Assembly: GCF_011074795.1 (NCBI RefSeq) | Contig: NZ_JAAMPF010000026.1 | Location: 124,001 to 188,000 of the forward strand | Length of the DNA stretch: 64,000 nt | DNA from: Marinobacter salicampi | GTDB taxonomy: Bacteria > Pseudomonadota > Gammaproteobacteria > Pseudomonadales > Oleiphilaceae | Direction of reading: 5' to 3' | Shown here: positions 19,322-28,282 of the stretch, in pieces | How the letters are laid out: every line of letters starts with the position of its first letter | Position numbering within the stretch: position 1 is the stretch's first letter | Notes under the pieces: generated by a model | Seen by the model: the letters and a program-made list of their open reading frames with translations, nothing else | What the model was told of the DNA's origin: nothing | Databases searched by the model: none | Made by a program: the position numbers and the translations under genes

Positions 19322-22030
19322 CTACAGCAGGCGCAGCTGGCGGGCCCGTGCCAGGGCTTCTGTACGACTGCTAACGTCCAGTTTGCCATACAGATTCCGA
19401 ATATGGGCCTTCACGGTGGTGGCTGCCACATTCATCCGCAGAGCGATTTCCTTGTTGGGTAGGCCTTCGTTAATCAGGCTCAGGACCTCTTCTTCGCGCT
19501 GACTCAGCGGCTCAACCAGTTGCACCGGAGCCTGTCGCTCCCCTGCGCTTTTCGGGCCTGGCCCGGACGGCGCCTCACGAAGCATGGCTACCAGTTCGGC
19601 AAACCAGACTGCAGGCAGGTCAGCGCCGTTCAGGGCCAGAATCATGCTTTGGATAACCTGGCTTTCTTCCACAAACATGCGCAGGAAACCGGCTTTTGCA
19701 GCCCGTTGCAGGGCCTGGATGAGCAGCTGTTCCGCGTCCCGGCTTTGGCCTTCCGCTTTCAGGGCCTCGGCGTAGAGCACGAGCACCTCGATGAGGTGTC
19801 GGTAATGATGTCCCTGTTCGGTACTCAACCGTAGTGGAGCCAGCAGGGCGATGGCTTCTGCGGGCTGTCGCAAGCTCAGGAGTACGCGAACGGCGCTGAT
19901 GGCGCTCTGTTCTCGATTCAAAGGGTTACGGAACTGGCTGTTTTCGCGCCTCTCCAGCCAGCTACGGGCGCGGTTCAGGTCGCCCCTTGCCAGATGACAC
20001 CGGGCGCGTAGTGCGGCGCAACTCGGCGGTTCAAAGACAATGTCTTCGCCCCGGCGCTCCGACACTGACTCGGCATCCTCCAGCGCAGCCAGGGCCTCGT
20101 CGTAGCGGCCCTGACTGAAGGCCAGGTGCCCACGCACGTACTGAATAATGACATGCTGCCCGGGCTCTGTGCCGCTCTCCACATGGCCGATCAGTGGAGC
20201 CAGGTAGGCTTCGGCCAGCTCTGGCTCGTTGCGCTCCCGGTAGATCTCCACCAGGGTGCTGTTCTGCCAGCAGGAAATCAGCCTCGGCTGTGTCGGGTCG
20301 TTGTAATGCTGGTCGATCCAGTCCCTGACGTCGGTACAGGTGGCCAGCGCCAGTTCCATGTCGCCCCGGTTGAACTGTATCCATGCCAGCAGTCCGCCAC
20401 TTGAAAGCACCGTAGACGGCTTGCGTTCCCGTTCGCCGTGGCTGACCGCCGACCGAAGTGCTTCCTCGGCGGCTTCCAGCTCACCCCGGCCATAGTAGTC
20501 CAGGCCAAGGCCGTAATAGGTTACCGACTTGAGGGGAATGCGGGTGTGGTCAATGTCCCTCAATACCTGGTTGGTGAGATCCTGGGCGCTTTTGTCATCA
20601 CTGCGGGAACGGGCCAGATAGGAACGCATCAGCGAAATCTCGCTCTGCAGGCCCAAAGCGCCATCTGCATCGGGATGGGAGTCCGCTACGCGCCTGTCCA
20701 GCAGGTCTTCCAATTGCGCCAGCAGATCCTTGATCGGAGCTACACGATTGGCGAAAAACAGCGCCCAGATCTGCAACATCAGCAGCCGGGGATTGTCCTC
20801 GATTTCCGACGCGGGCAGGGCGTCGAGCCAGTCCAGCACGGGCAGATGGAAACCCCCGTGGATCAGATTATTGCCGTGCTGCTCCAGCACCCGGGCAAGC
20901 CAGGGCCACTCCTGTCTTTGAACGATCTGGCTGATGGCTTCCTGAATATGGTCGTGCACCAGCAGCCAATCAATGGCGCGGTTCTGCAGTTCGTCGACCC
21001 GACCGGGGTCAGCATGCCGGGCACGTTGCAACAGTGCCTCGCGGAACAGGTCGTGGTAACGGAACCAGGCCTGGCGGGTGTCCAGTGGTATCAGGAACAG
21101 ATTGCGCCGGGTCAGGGTTTCCAGCAGCGCCTGACTGTCATCGGCCTGCCTCATGGAATCGCACAGGGACGCGCAGAGCCGTGGGCAGACGGCCGTGTCG
21201 AGCAGAAACCGGCGGACGTCTTCCGGCTGTTGCGCCAGAATTTCCGTCAGTACGTATTCGCTGATCTGACGGCTGCTGACATGAATGGGGGAGGCCGTGC
21301 GTCCGTCAACACGGTTACCATCCTGACCCGACAACGCCGCCAGCTGCATGGCGGCCACCCAGCCTTCGGTGGTTTTCCAGATGCGGTGGGCATCCTCCGG
21401 TGACAGCGGCAGGGCCATGGTTTCCTGGAAAAAGCGCTGGCACTCCCGTTCGGAAAACGCCAGTAGCTGCGGGTGAATCTCGTCCACCCACTGCCGCACA
21501 CGCCAGCGGGCCACCGGCAGCTCGGGCTCGACCCGGGAGGCGATGACCAGGGTGATATTGGGTGGCAGATAGTCGATAAAATACGTGAGCTGGCGGTGGA
21601 TCCGGTGGTCATGCACCAAGTGATAGTCGTCCAGCACCAGCACGCCTTCCTGGCCCCAGCTCACCAGTGCGTTGATCAGGGTGGTGATGGCCCCTTCCAG
21701 CTCCTGGACACTGTAGCTGTTGATGTGCTGACGGCAGTGTTCGAGCCCCGTAACCCCGCTGTTTTCCAGGGCGCCTACGACATATTGCCAGAATCGCCGG
21801 GGCTCGTCGTCGTGCTCGTCCAGAGCCAGCCAGGCCACAGTCGGAGGCGGGGCCTGGGTCATCAGATCGTCACACCACTGGTTCACCAGGGTGGTCTTGC
21901 CAAAGCCGGCCGGCGCCACAACAAGATTCAACTTTTTGGTGGGTCTCTGGGCGAGCATGCTGGTCAGACGCTCGCGGGGTATGGCGCGGGCATCCGGGGC
22001 GGGTCGCATGAATTTGGTGGCTAGAAGCAT
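19322..22030 (-). CDS. MalT/AlkS-type (LAL) LuxR-family transcriptional regulator
   Basis: 902 residues from the ATG. It has the LAL architecture: an N-terminal STAND NTPase beginning MLLATKFMRP with P-loop APAGFGKTT, a long helical TPR-like sensor region (about 350-800) and a C-terminal LuxR helix-turn-helix (LSQREEEVLSLINEGLPNKEIALRM, then TVKAHIRNLYGKLDV). Such proteins are ATP- and inducer-dependent activators: MalT senses maltotriose and AlkS senses alkanes. No maltose or alkane gene is adjacent, so the target and inducer are unknown. A TTG 14 codons upstream is a possible but weaker start; neither has a clear ribosome site. It is divergent from cysB. Confidence 0.85.
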   Translation of the reverse strand: MLLATKFMRPAPDARAIPRERLTSMLAQRPTKKLNLVVAPAGFGKTTLVNQWCDDLMTQAPPPTVAWLALDEHDDEPRRFWQYVVGALENSGVTGLEHCRQHINSYSVQELEGAITTLINALVSWGQEGVLVLDDYHLVHDHRIHRQLTYFIDYLPPNITLVIASRVEPELPVARWRVRQWVDEIHPQLLAFSERECQRFFQETMALPLSPEDAHRIWKTTEGWVAAMQLAALSGQDGNRVDGRTASPIHVSSRQISEYVLTEILAQQPEDVRRFLLDTAVCPRLCASLCDSMRQADDSQALLETLTRRNLFLIPLDTRQAWFRYHDLFREALLQRARHADPGRVDELQNRAIDWLLVHDHIQEAISQIVQRQEWPWLARVLEQHGNNLIHGGFHLPVLDWLDALPASEIEDNPRLLMLQIWALFFANRVAPIKDLLAQLEDLLDRRVADSHPDADGALGLQSEISLMRSYLARSRSDDKSAQDLTNQVLRDIDHTRIPLKSVTYYGLGLDYYGRGELEAAEEALRSAVSHGERERKPSTVLSSGGLLAWIQFNRGDMELALATCTDVRDWIDQHYNDPTQPRLISCWQNSTLVEIYRERNEPELAEAYLAPLIGHVESGTEPGQHVIIQYVRGHLAFSQGRYDEALAALEDAESVSERRGEDIVFEPPSCAALRARCHLARGDLNRARSWLERRENSQFRNPLNREQSAISAVRVLLSLRQPAEAIALLAPLRLSTEQGHHYRHLIEVLVLYAEALKAEGQSRDAEQLLIQALQRAAKAGFLRMFVEESQVIQSMILALNGADLPAVWFAELVAMLREAPSGPGPKSAGERQAPVQLVEPLSQREEEVLSLINEGLPNKEIALRMNVAATTVKAHIRNLYGKLDVSSRTEALARARQLRLL

Positions 22031-22249
22031 TGGCTGACTGCGTGGCTCTGGACAGGACGGCCGGCTCCGCAATCGACTGTCGGTAGCGCGGCCAGACCGT
22101 CAGGTGATCCTGTCTGGTGGTCATCTGGGACTACAGGCTCGGGTCCCTCAAGTAACGAATTGTGTGCTTTGTCGTGGTGAAGTCAAGGGCCGGCACTTGA
22201 TTCGTCAGGATTTGGTCTACACTGAGTTATCAGGCACTATCTATTCTAT

Positions 22250-23287
<1,038 letters not shown>

Positions 23288-23314
23288 AGTCGCGACTTCG
23301 CTTTTCACCGCCAT

Positions 23315-23342
23315 AAAAAACCGGGGGCAGACCCCGGTTTTT
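23315..23342. terminator. Bidirectional terminator between cysB and cysH
   Basis: The stem CCGGGG/CCCCGG is flanked by AAAAAA on the left and TTTTT on the right. It can therefore stop transcription from cysB (rightward) and from cysH (leftward). It sits four bases beyond the cysH stop. Confidence 0.92.
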
Positions 23343-23345
23343 GGA

Positions 23346-24077
23346 TTATGAAAGATCAGTGCTTGCAATTACATTGCCAGCATGGAGACCACACTCTTTC
23401 TTGGTCGACTCCTCCCACCACCAGCGGCCTTCACGCTCGTGCTGGCCCGGCAGTATGGGGCGGGTGCAGGGCTGACAGCCAATGCTGACGTAGCCTTTCT
23501 CGTGAAGGGTATTGTAGGGCGCCTCACTCATGCGGATGTAGTCCCAGACGTCTTTAGAACTCCAGTTCGCCAGTGGGTTGTACTTGACCAGGGTGCGCTC
23601 ATCCGTGGAGAACGCATCGTCCCGCTGAACAACGGGTACATCGTTTCGCGTCGCTGGGCTCTGTTCCTTGCGCTGGCCGGTAATCCAGGCATCCACGGTG
23701 GCCAGTTTACGGCGAAGCGGACCGATCTTGCGCACACCACAGCACTCGGAATGCCCATCCTCATAGAAACTGAACAGACCCTTCCGACTGACCAGGTACT
23801 GCAGTTCGGCAGTATCCGGCGCCATAATCTCGATAGTGATGCCGTAGTGCTTGCGGACCCGCTCGATGAAGTCATAGGTTTCGGCATGGAGCCGCCCGGT
23901 GTCCAGGGTGAACACCTGCAGGTTGTCCGTCAGCTTGTGGGCCAGTTCGATCAGGGCCACATCTTCCGCTCCGCTGAAGGAGATGGCAATGTTGTCGTGC
24001 CGGGCAAGGGCGGCCTTGAGTATGGCGCGGGGCGACTTGTCACTCAGGTCCTGGTTCAGTTGCTGTAATTCGTTCAT
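23346..24077 (-). CDS. cysH: Phosphoadenylyl/adenylyl sulfate reductase, [4Fe-4S] type
   Basis: 243 residues. It reduces APS (and possibly PAPS) to sulfite with thioredoxin. Visible motifs: the PP-loop-like [23 protein letters not shown], the cysteine pair in HSECCGVRK, the second pair in IGCQPCTR, and the C-terminal catalytic Cys in KKECGLH. The two pairs ligate a [4Fe-4S] cluster and mark the bacterial APS-reductase type rather than the cluster-free enteric PAPS reductase. The ATG at 24077 has AAGGAAG about 12 bases upstream; 24 further in-frame codons upstream lack one. It is divergent from thrH and convergent with cysB. Confidence 0.94.
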   Translation of the reverse strand: MNELQQLNQDLSDKSPRAILKAALARHDNIAISFSGAEDVALIELAHKLTDNLQVFTLDTGRLHAETYDFIERVRKHYGITIEIMAPDTAELQYLVSRKGLFSFYEDGHSECCGVRKIGPLRRKLATVDAWITGQRKEQSPATRNDVPVVQRDDAFSTDERTLVKYNPLANWSSKDVWDYIRMSEAPYNTLHEKGYVSIGCQPCTRPILPGQHEREGRWWWEESTKKECGLHAGNVIASTDLS

Positions 24078-24267
24078 GGAAAAAACTGCTTCCTTTGAAA
24101 TTTGGGTCAAATCTACCATTGCAGACAGCGAGTCTGAAGGAAGAAGCACCTATATGCTTATATCTGACCCTGAGTTCACCCCCGCGGGGCAGATCCGCAA
24201 TGCATTCTGTGCCGGTTTTTTCTATTATACGCGCTCTTGAATCACCAACCGTTAGCAGGAGATGTCC

Positions 24268-24876
24268 GTGGAACTCGCATGCCTTGACCTGGAAGGAGTA
24301 TTGATCCCGGAAATATGGATCGCATTTGCGGAGAAAACCGGTATTGATGCCCTCAAGGCCACCACACGGGATATCCCGGACTACGATGTGCTGATGCAGC
24401 AACGGCTCCGGTTACTGGATGAGCATGGCTATGGCCTGCCGGCGATCCAGGAAGTGATCGGTGAGCTGGACCCGCTGGAAGGCGCCAGCGAATTTCTGGA
24501 CTGGCTCAGGGAGCGTTTCCAGGTGGTCATTCTTTCCGACACCTTCTATGAGTTTGCCATGCCGCTGATGGCCAAGCTGGGCCACCCGACGCTGCTGTGT
24601 CACAAGCTGGAAGTTAATGAGGAAGGGCGGATCACCGATTACCTGATCCGTCAGCGGGATCCCAAGCGCCAGGCGGTCCGGGCGTTTCAGTTGCTTAATT
24701 ACCGGGTGATTGCCGCTGGCGACTCCTACAACGACACCACCATGCTGAAGCAGGCGGAAGCGGGCATCCTGTTCCACGCGCCCCAGAACGTCATTGACGA
24801 GTTCCCCCAGTTCCCGGCTGTTCATACCTTTGAAGACCTGAAGGCAAAATTCCTGGAGCTCAGCAATCGCTTTTAG
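24268..24876 (+). CDS. thrH: ThrH: phosphoserine phosphatase / phosphoserine:homoserine phosphotransferase
   Basis: 202 residues, HAD superfamily. Motif I is LDLEGVLIPE (the Glu in DLEG is typical of ThrH), motif II is ILSDTFYEF and motif III is AGDSYNDTTML. The whole chain aligns closely with P. aeruginosa ThrH as I remember it. It dephosphorylates phosphoserine and can pass the phosphate to homoserine, joining serine and threonine synthesis. I chose the GTG at 24268: AGGAG (24257-24261) is six bases upstream, and the product then begins like the Pseudomonas protein. The ATG at 24262 directly abuts the ribosome site and would leave no spacing. Confidence 0.93.
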   Translation: MELACLDLEGVLIPEIWIAFAEKTGIDALKATTRDIPDYDVLMQQRLRLLDEHGYGLPAIQEVIGELDPLEGASEFLDWLRERFQVVILSDTFYEFAMPLMAKLGHPTLLCHKLEVNEEGRITDYLIRQRDPKRQAVRAFQLLNYRVIAAGDSYNDTTMLKQAEAGILFHAPQNVIDEFPQFPAVHTFEDLKAKFLELSNRF

Positions 24877-24888
24877 GTCCCGGGCCGA

Positions 24889-24940
24889 AGCCCTGCAAAA
24901 CTCGTAAGCCCCGAGCAGGAAAGCGCCCGGGGCCAGGGCT
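24889..24940. other. Two-tier hairpin between thrH and pabB
   Basis: AGCCCTG (24889) pairs with CAGGGCT (24934-24940), enclosing GCCCCG (24908) paired with CGGGGC (24928-24933), the two right arms being adjacent. There is no T tract, so it is not a standard terminator, though it lies where one is expected between convergent genes. Confidence 0.4.
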
Positions 24941-24958
24941 CTGTCGACTTGCTAACAG

Positions 24959-26272
24959 CTATTCCTTGGATTCCAGCGTGTCCATCAGTCGCCGTACCTT
25001 GGTCACAGACTCGTCATATTCTTCCCGCGGATCCGAATCAGCCACGATGCCGCAGCCAGCCCAGCAATGAATGCCGCCTGAGGCGTCTGTCATCAGTGTG
25101 CGGATGGCAATGTTGCTTTCCAGGCTGTTCTGGTAATCCCACCAGAAGACACTCCCGCAATAGGGCCCACGCTGGTGGTCTTCCAGCTCTTCTATTATTT
25201 CCATGGCCCGCTTCTTGGGCGCGCCGGTAATGGAGCCGCCGGGAAAAGCGGATAAAAGAGCCGTTAGCGGAGAAACCTCTGGGTTTAGCTGGCCAGTAAC
25301 CGTACTGACCAGCTGATGCACATTCCGGTAGCTTTCAATTTCGAAGAGTTTGGGCACCTTGATGCTGAAAGGTTGGCAGAAGTGGGCCAGGTCGTTGCGG
25401 ATCAGGTCGACGATCATCAGATTTTCCGCCCGGTCTTTCGGGTTCGCCTTCAGTTCTTCCGCCAGAGCCAGGTCCGCGGTCGGGTCGCCCGCATCCCGCG
25501 GTCGGGTGCCTTTAATGGGCTTGCTGGTGACGGCTCCGTTGTCTATATCGAGGAACATTTCCGGCGAAATGCTCAGCACCTGGAAGTCCCCCGCGTCAAT
25601 ATAAGCACTGTGAGGTACCGGGATGGCCTCGATGAGAGCCTGAAAAGCAGAAAACGGGTGGCCGCAGTAACCGGTTGTAAATTTCTGTGACAGGTTTACT
25701 TGATAGCAATCCCCGGCTGAGATTAGATCAAGTACTCGCGCCACGCCGGTCTGGTAGTGGTGGGCAGAGTGCTCTTCTGAAAAGGGAGCGGTTAGGTAAA
25801 AACCGGGAATCTCCGGATCATCCAGCCGGATCTGATTGATCAGCCCTTTGACCTGGAGGCGGGTGGCTTGCGGACACAACGGGTGAAACACCAGTCGTGC
25901 CGCCCCGGGGTCTGCGATGCCGCCGATGGTCAGTTGCCAGAGGTAGTGCCCCACATAGCCGAGGCCATGTGGAAGTGCCTGACGCCCGGTCTCGAATCCT
26001 GGCTGGGTATGGCGCCCCGCTTCGTAGCCAATCACCCCTGCGATCGCGCCACCGTCCGGACATAAACCGGTGGCGTCATGGGCACGCTGGATCTCGGCAA
26101 TGGTCGCTTCAAACCCGGCGCGATCGGCAGGTAAACACCAGCGCTGCCGCGGCCAGGCGGAATAGCGTTGCTCGGAACCCGGGCGTCCGGTGAACTGAAC
26201 AAAGCCGGGCTGACGGCTCAGACAGACTATAAAGGAGGAAACTAGCTCAGCTGGCAGCGAAAGCTGCTCCAT
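24959..26272 (-). CDS. pabB: Aminodeoxychorismate synthase component I
   Basis: 437 residues from the ATG at 26272. It converts chorismate with PabA-derived ammonia to 4-amino-4-deoxychorismate for folate. The chorismate-binding domain is complete: SAGDCYQVNLSQ, the PIKGTRPRDA motif whose Lys distinguishes PabB from TrpE and isochorismate synthases, ENLMIVDLIRNDL, FPGGSITGAPK and AGCGIVADSDP. The N-terminal domain is short, as in PabB. A TTG at 26320 would add 16 residues; neither start has a clear ribosome site. PabA is not adjacent. It is divergent from the exported-protein cluster. Confidence 0.92.
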   Translation of the reverse strand: MEQLSLPAELVSSFIVCLSRQPGFVQFTGRPGSEQRYSAWPRQRWCLPADRAGFEATIAEIQRAHDATGLCPDGGAIAGVIGYEAGRHTQPGFETGRQALPHGLGYVGHYLWQLTIGGIADPGAARLVFHPLCPQATRLQVKGLINQIRLDDPEIPGFYLTAPFSEEHSAHHYQTGVARVLDLISAGDCYQVNLSQKFTTGYCGHPFSAFQALIEAIPVPHSAYIDAGDFQVLSISPEMFLDIDNGAVTSKPIKGTRPRDAGDPTADLALAEELKANPKDRAENLMIVDLIRNDLAHFCQPFSIKVPKLFEIESYRNVHQLVSTVTGQLNPEVSPLTALLSAFPGGSITGAPKKRAMEIIEELEDHQRGPYCGSVFWWDYQNSLESNIAIRTLMTDASGGIHCWAGCGIVADSDPREEYDESVTKVRRLMDTLESKE

Positions 26273-26434
26273 GGTATCGGCCAAAAGGGATGTCCATGAC
26301 AGTTCGTTGAATGGCGACAATCAGACGGTAATAGTAACGTATTGGCGGTGCTCGCATACATGGCTATCCACAGTGGCCGTTAAAGTACCTGGCCAGAATA
26401 TTCTTATAAAAACTGAAACTCGGGAGTTCGTTTT

Positions 26435-26995
26435 ATGTTGGCAACACTTCGTCACTTCACTTTTCTGGGCCTTTTTCTGGCGGTTTTCGGTATGTCCACA
26501 GGGCTGCATGCGCAACAGGATTCATCGGATACGGAGGCCGAAGTGAAAGAAATGGCGCAGAAGCAGTTTGAAAGAATGTATGAAAAGGTCATCGAGAATA
26601 CCTCTGACCGCATGGTGCTGACGGGCGGTGTCAAGCCATTCGCTGTGGTGACGGATACCGGCGACAACGTCAAGGTGGTGCGGCTGAAGCAGGCCGAGGA
26701 GATGCCAGCGGAACTCGCACTGGAAGTGGTTCGCCGTAGCCTTCGGGTCCTGGTGGGCAAGGGCAAGGTCGGGGCAACCACGCTGGTATATGTTGCAGAC
26801 AACCCCAATCAGGAATCCGAGGCAGATAAGGTACTGGTTGCCGAAATGGAGCATATTTTCGGTCTGACCTTCGCCCAGCTGACCCCCTATACCATGAAAG
26901 ACGGCGAGCCCCGGTTCGGTGAGCCCGTAGTTGTGGATATGGAGCCATCCATTTTCAAGACCGAGGAGAAATCTGGGGAAGAGGCTGATCAATAG
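26435..26995 (+). CDS. Exported protein of unknown function
   Basis: 186 residues. The signal peptide FTFLGLFLAVFGMSTGLHA leads to a mature start at QQDSSDTEAE. The mature part has an acidic helix, then a mixed alpha/beta domain (FAVVTDTGDNVKVVRLKQAEEM, ALEVVRRSLRVLVGKGKV, GATTLVYVADNP) and an acidic tail. It has no cysteines and no known motif that I can name. The single compact domain after a signal peptide suggests a soluble periplasmic protein. The downstream gene of the same strand begins 170 bases later, after a long inverted repeat that starts at this gene's stop. Confidence 0.72.
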   Translation: MLATLRHFTFLGLFLAVFGMSTGLHAQQDSSDTEAEVKEMAQKQFERMYEKVIENTSDRMVLTGGVKPFAVVTDTGDNVKVVRLKQAEEMPAELALEVVRRSLRVLVGKGKVGATTLVYVADNPNQESEADKVLVAEMEHIFGLTFAQLTPYTMKDGEPRFGEPVVVDMEPSIFKTEEKSGEEADQ

Positions 26996-27022
26996 TCTAA
27001 ATTGTTGGACAATTAGATTATT
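26991..27022 (+). repeat. 32-base AT-rich inverted repeat
   Basis: The left arm AATA-g-TCTA-a-ATTGT and right arm ACAAT-TAGA-t-TATT pair over 13 base pairs around a TGG loop, with one mismatch and one bulged A. It starts at the last codons of the preceding gene. It is followed by TTATTGAGG rather than a run of T, so an operator or RNA-level element fits as well as a terminator. Confidence 0.55.
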
Positions 27023-27080
27023 GAGGAGTGTGAATGTGATCACGGAATAGTCAGGCCCCACTGACGTACTCTTTAACCGT

Positions 27081-27108
27081 GCAGACACAAAAGCAGACAC
27101 AAAAGCAG
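27081..27108 (+). repeat. Tandem 12-base repeat ahead of the DUF6160-like gene
   Basis: GCAGACACAAAA occurs twice in direct succession, followed by GCAG and a degenerate third copy (GCAGTACAACAAAA). It lies 57 bases before the ATG at 27165, in a region that is probably the 5' untranslated leader or the promoter. No known regulator site matches. Confidence 0.7.
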
Positions 27109-27164
27109 TACAACAAAACATCTGCACATGCATAAAAACAATGGAATCCGTTAAGGAGAACAAA

Positions 27165-27995
27165 ATGAAAGGCCTGAAGAAAATTGCTCTTGCAACTGCA
27201 GTTGCTGCAATGCCATTCGCTGCTCACGCAGACCTGAAAGCCCTCGACGACACCTCTATGGGTAACGTTACCGGCCAGGCGGGTGTGACCATCGAACTGG
27301 AAACCGAAGTCAGCATCGGCGAGTTCCGCTACACTGACGAAGGTTACCTGGCAGTGAACGACATCTACATTGGTGGCGGCACTGTTGAGCGTGACGGTTC
27401 CGGCGTTGTAACTGGCGTCAGCGGCCTGCTGGATGACCTGCAGATCGACATCGACATCGAAGCTGACGGCGACGCCGTTATCGACGTTCACAGCATCTCC
27501 GGTGCTCCGATCGACTACGCCGTTGGTGTTGGTTCAGCTTCCCTGAACTCAACCGACGGTTCAGGCGACAGCACCCTGCTGGCCAGCAACATCGGTATTG
27601 AAGGTGCCTTGGCGCAGCTGAACATTCGTGTTGATACCGCTACTGATAACCTGATCATGAACGTGGGCTTCAACGTGACCCAGATGGACATGGACATCGA
27701 CTTCCTTGGTGTGAATGTTCGTGACATGGCGGTCATGGGTGCTGGCTTCCTTGAAACTGGTGGTGCGGTTGATCCAGCCGATCCAGCTACTCTGTCAAAC
27801 GCCTACGCGTTCGCAACCATTACCGTTGGCAAGGGTGTTAACTCTGCTGGTAACGACGCTCTGGCTGTTTCCATCCCAAGCTTCAATGCTGACATCGTAG
27901 TTGGCGCGGTTGAGATCGGTGGAGCTTCCATCGGTTCCTTCCAGGTGGACAACCTGTCCGTCACCAACACTGAAATGCTGATCTACGGCCACTAA
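27165..27995 (+). CDS. Exported DUF6160/FilA-like surface protein, likely highly expressed
   Basis: 276 residues. A signal peptide (LKKIALATAVAAMPFAAHA) is followed at once by DLKALDDTSMGNVTGQAGVTIELE. That 'LDD..M..VTGQAGVTIE' start is what I associate with the DUF6160/FilA-like proteins of Acinetobacter and marine gammaproteobacteria, some linked to putative pili. The rest is acidic, Cys-free and rich in alternating hydrophobic/Asp-Gly-Asn-Thr strands, suggesting a beta-rich extracellular or outer-membrane protein. AAGGAG lies six bases before the ATG. Codon choice is strongly biased to GGT, GAC, AAC, CTG and ATC compared with neighbours, and a very strong terminator follows, both pointing to high expression. 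The family call is from memory. Confidence 0.75.
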   Translation: MKGLKKIALATAVAAMPFAAHADLKALDDTSMGNVTGQAGVTIELETEVSIGEFRYTDEGYLAVNDIYIGGGTVERDGSGVVTGVSGLLDDLQIDIDIEADGDAVIDVHSISGAPIDYAVGVGSASLNSTDGSGDSTLLASNIGIEGALAQLNIRVDTATDNLIMNVGFNVTQMDMDIDFLGVNVRDMAVMGAGFLETGGAVDPADPATLSNAYAFATITVGKGVNSAGNDALAVSIPSFNADIVVGAVEIGGASIGSFQVDNLSVTNTEMLIYGH

Positions 27996-28020
27996 TCCTG
28001 GTTTCAGCTTAAGTGTTAAG

Positions 28021-28050
28021 AAGCGCCCCGCCTAGCGGGGCGCTTTTTTT
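28021..28050 (+). terminator. Strong rho-independent terminator after the DUF6160-like gene
   Basis: An 11-base-pair stem AAGCGCCCCGC/GCGGGGCGCTT with a three-base loop runs into a tract of seven T residues, 25 bases after the stop codon. It is among the strongest terminators in the window. Confidence 0.95.
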
Positions 28051-28236
28051 GTAGCTTAAAAATGATAAGGCGGTGCGGCCCGCCGAGGAACGAGTCTTTT
28101 GAGCTGAATCGCACTTAGTCTCAGGTCCTGATTGACAGGTGGGCCAGGTCTGGGAATGGGCGGCAAGCTGAATGTGTTCACTTGAGAGCGGTATGTCGCT
28201 TTCGGTTGGCGTACCTATTCCGACGAGTAGCCCAAT

Positions 28237-28265
28237 AAAAAACCGGCCCCCTCCAGAGCCGGTTT
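28237..28265 (-). terminator. Rho-independent terminator of the leftward exported protein
   Basis: Read leftward, AACCGGC/GCCGGTT closes a ten-base loop and is followed by T residues (A run at 28237-28242 on the given strand). It lies 17 bases beyond the stop at 28283. Confidence 0.8.
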
Positions 28266-28282
28266 CTGTGTAAACGAAACCG

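Noticed and set aside
18800..19462. 220-codon rightward frame after dinG
   Set aside because: It starts inside dinG in another frame and runs through a terminator into the antisense strand of the regulator; it has no ribosome site.
20438..21403. 321-codon rightward open frame inside the MalT-type regulator
   Set aside because: It is a shadow of the leftward coding sequence; the regulator's domains are continuous through it.
27036..27043. GTGATCAC as a CRP/Vfr site
   Set aside because: The CRP half-sites TGTGA and TCACA need a six-base spacer; here the arms abut, so the match is only superficial.
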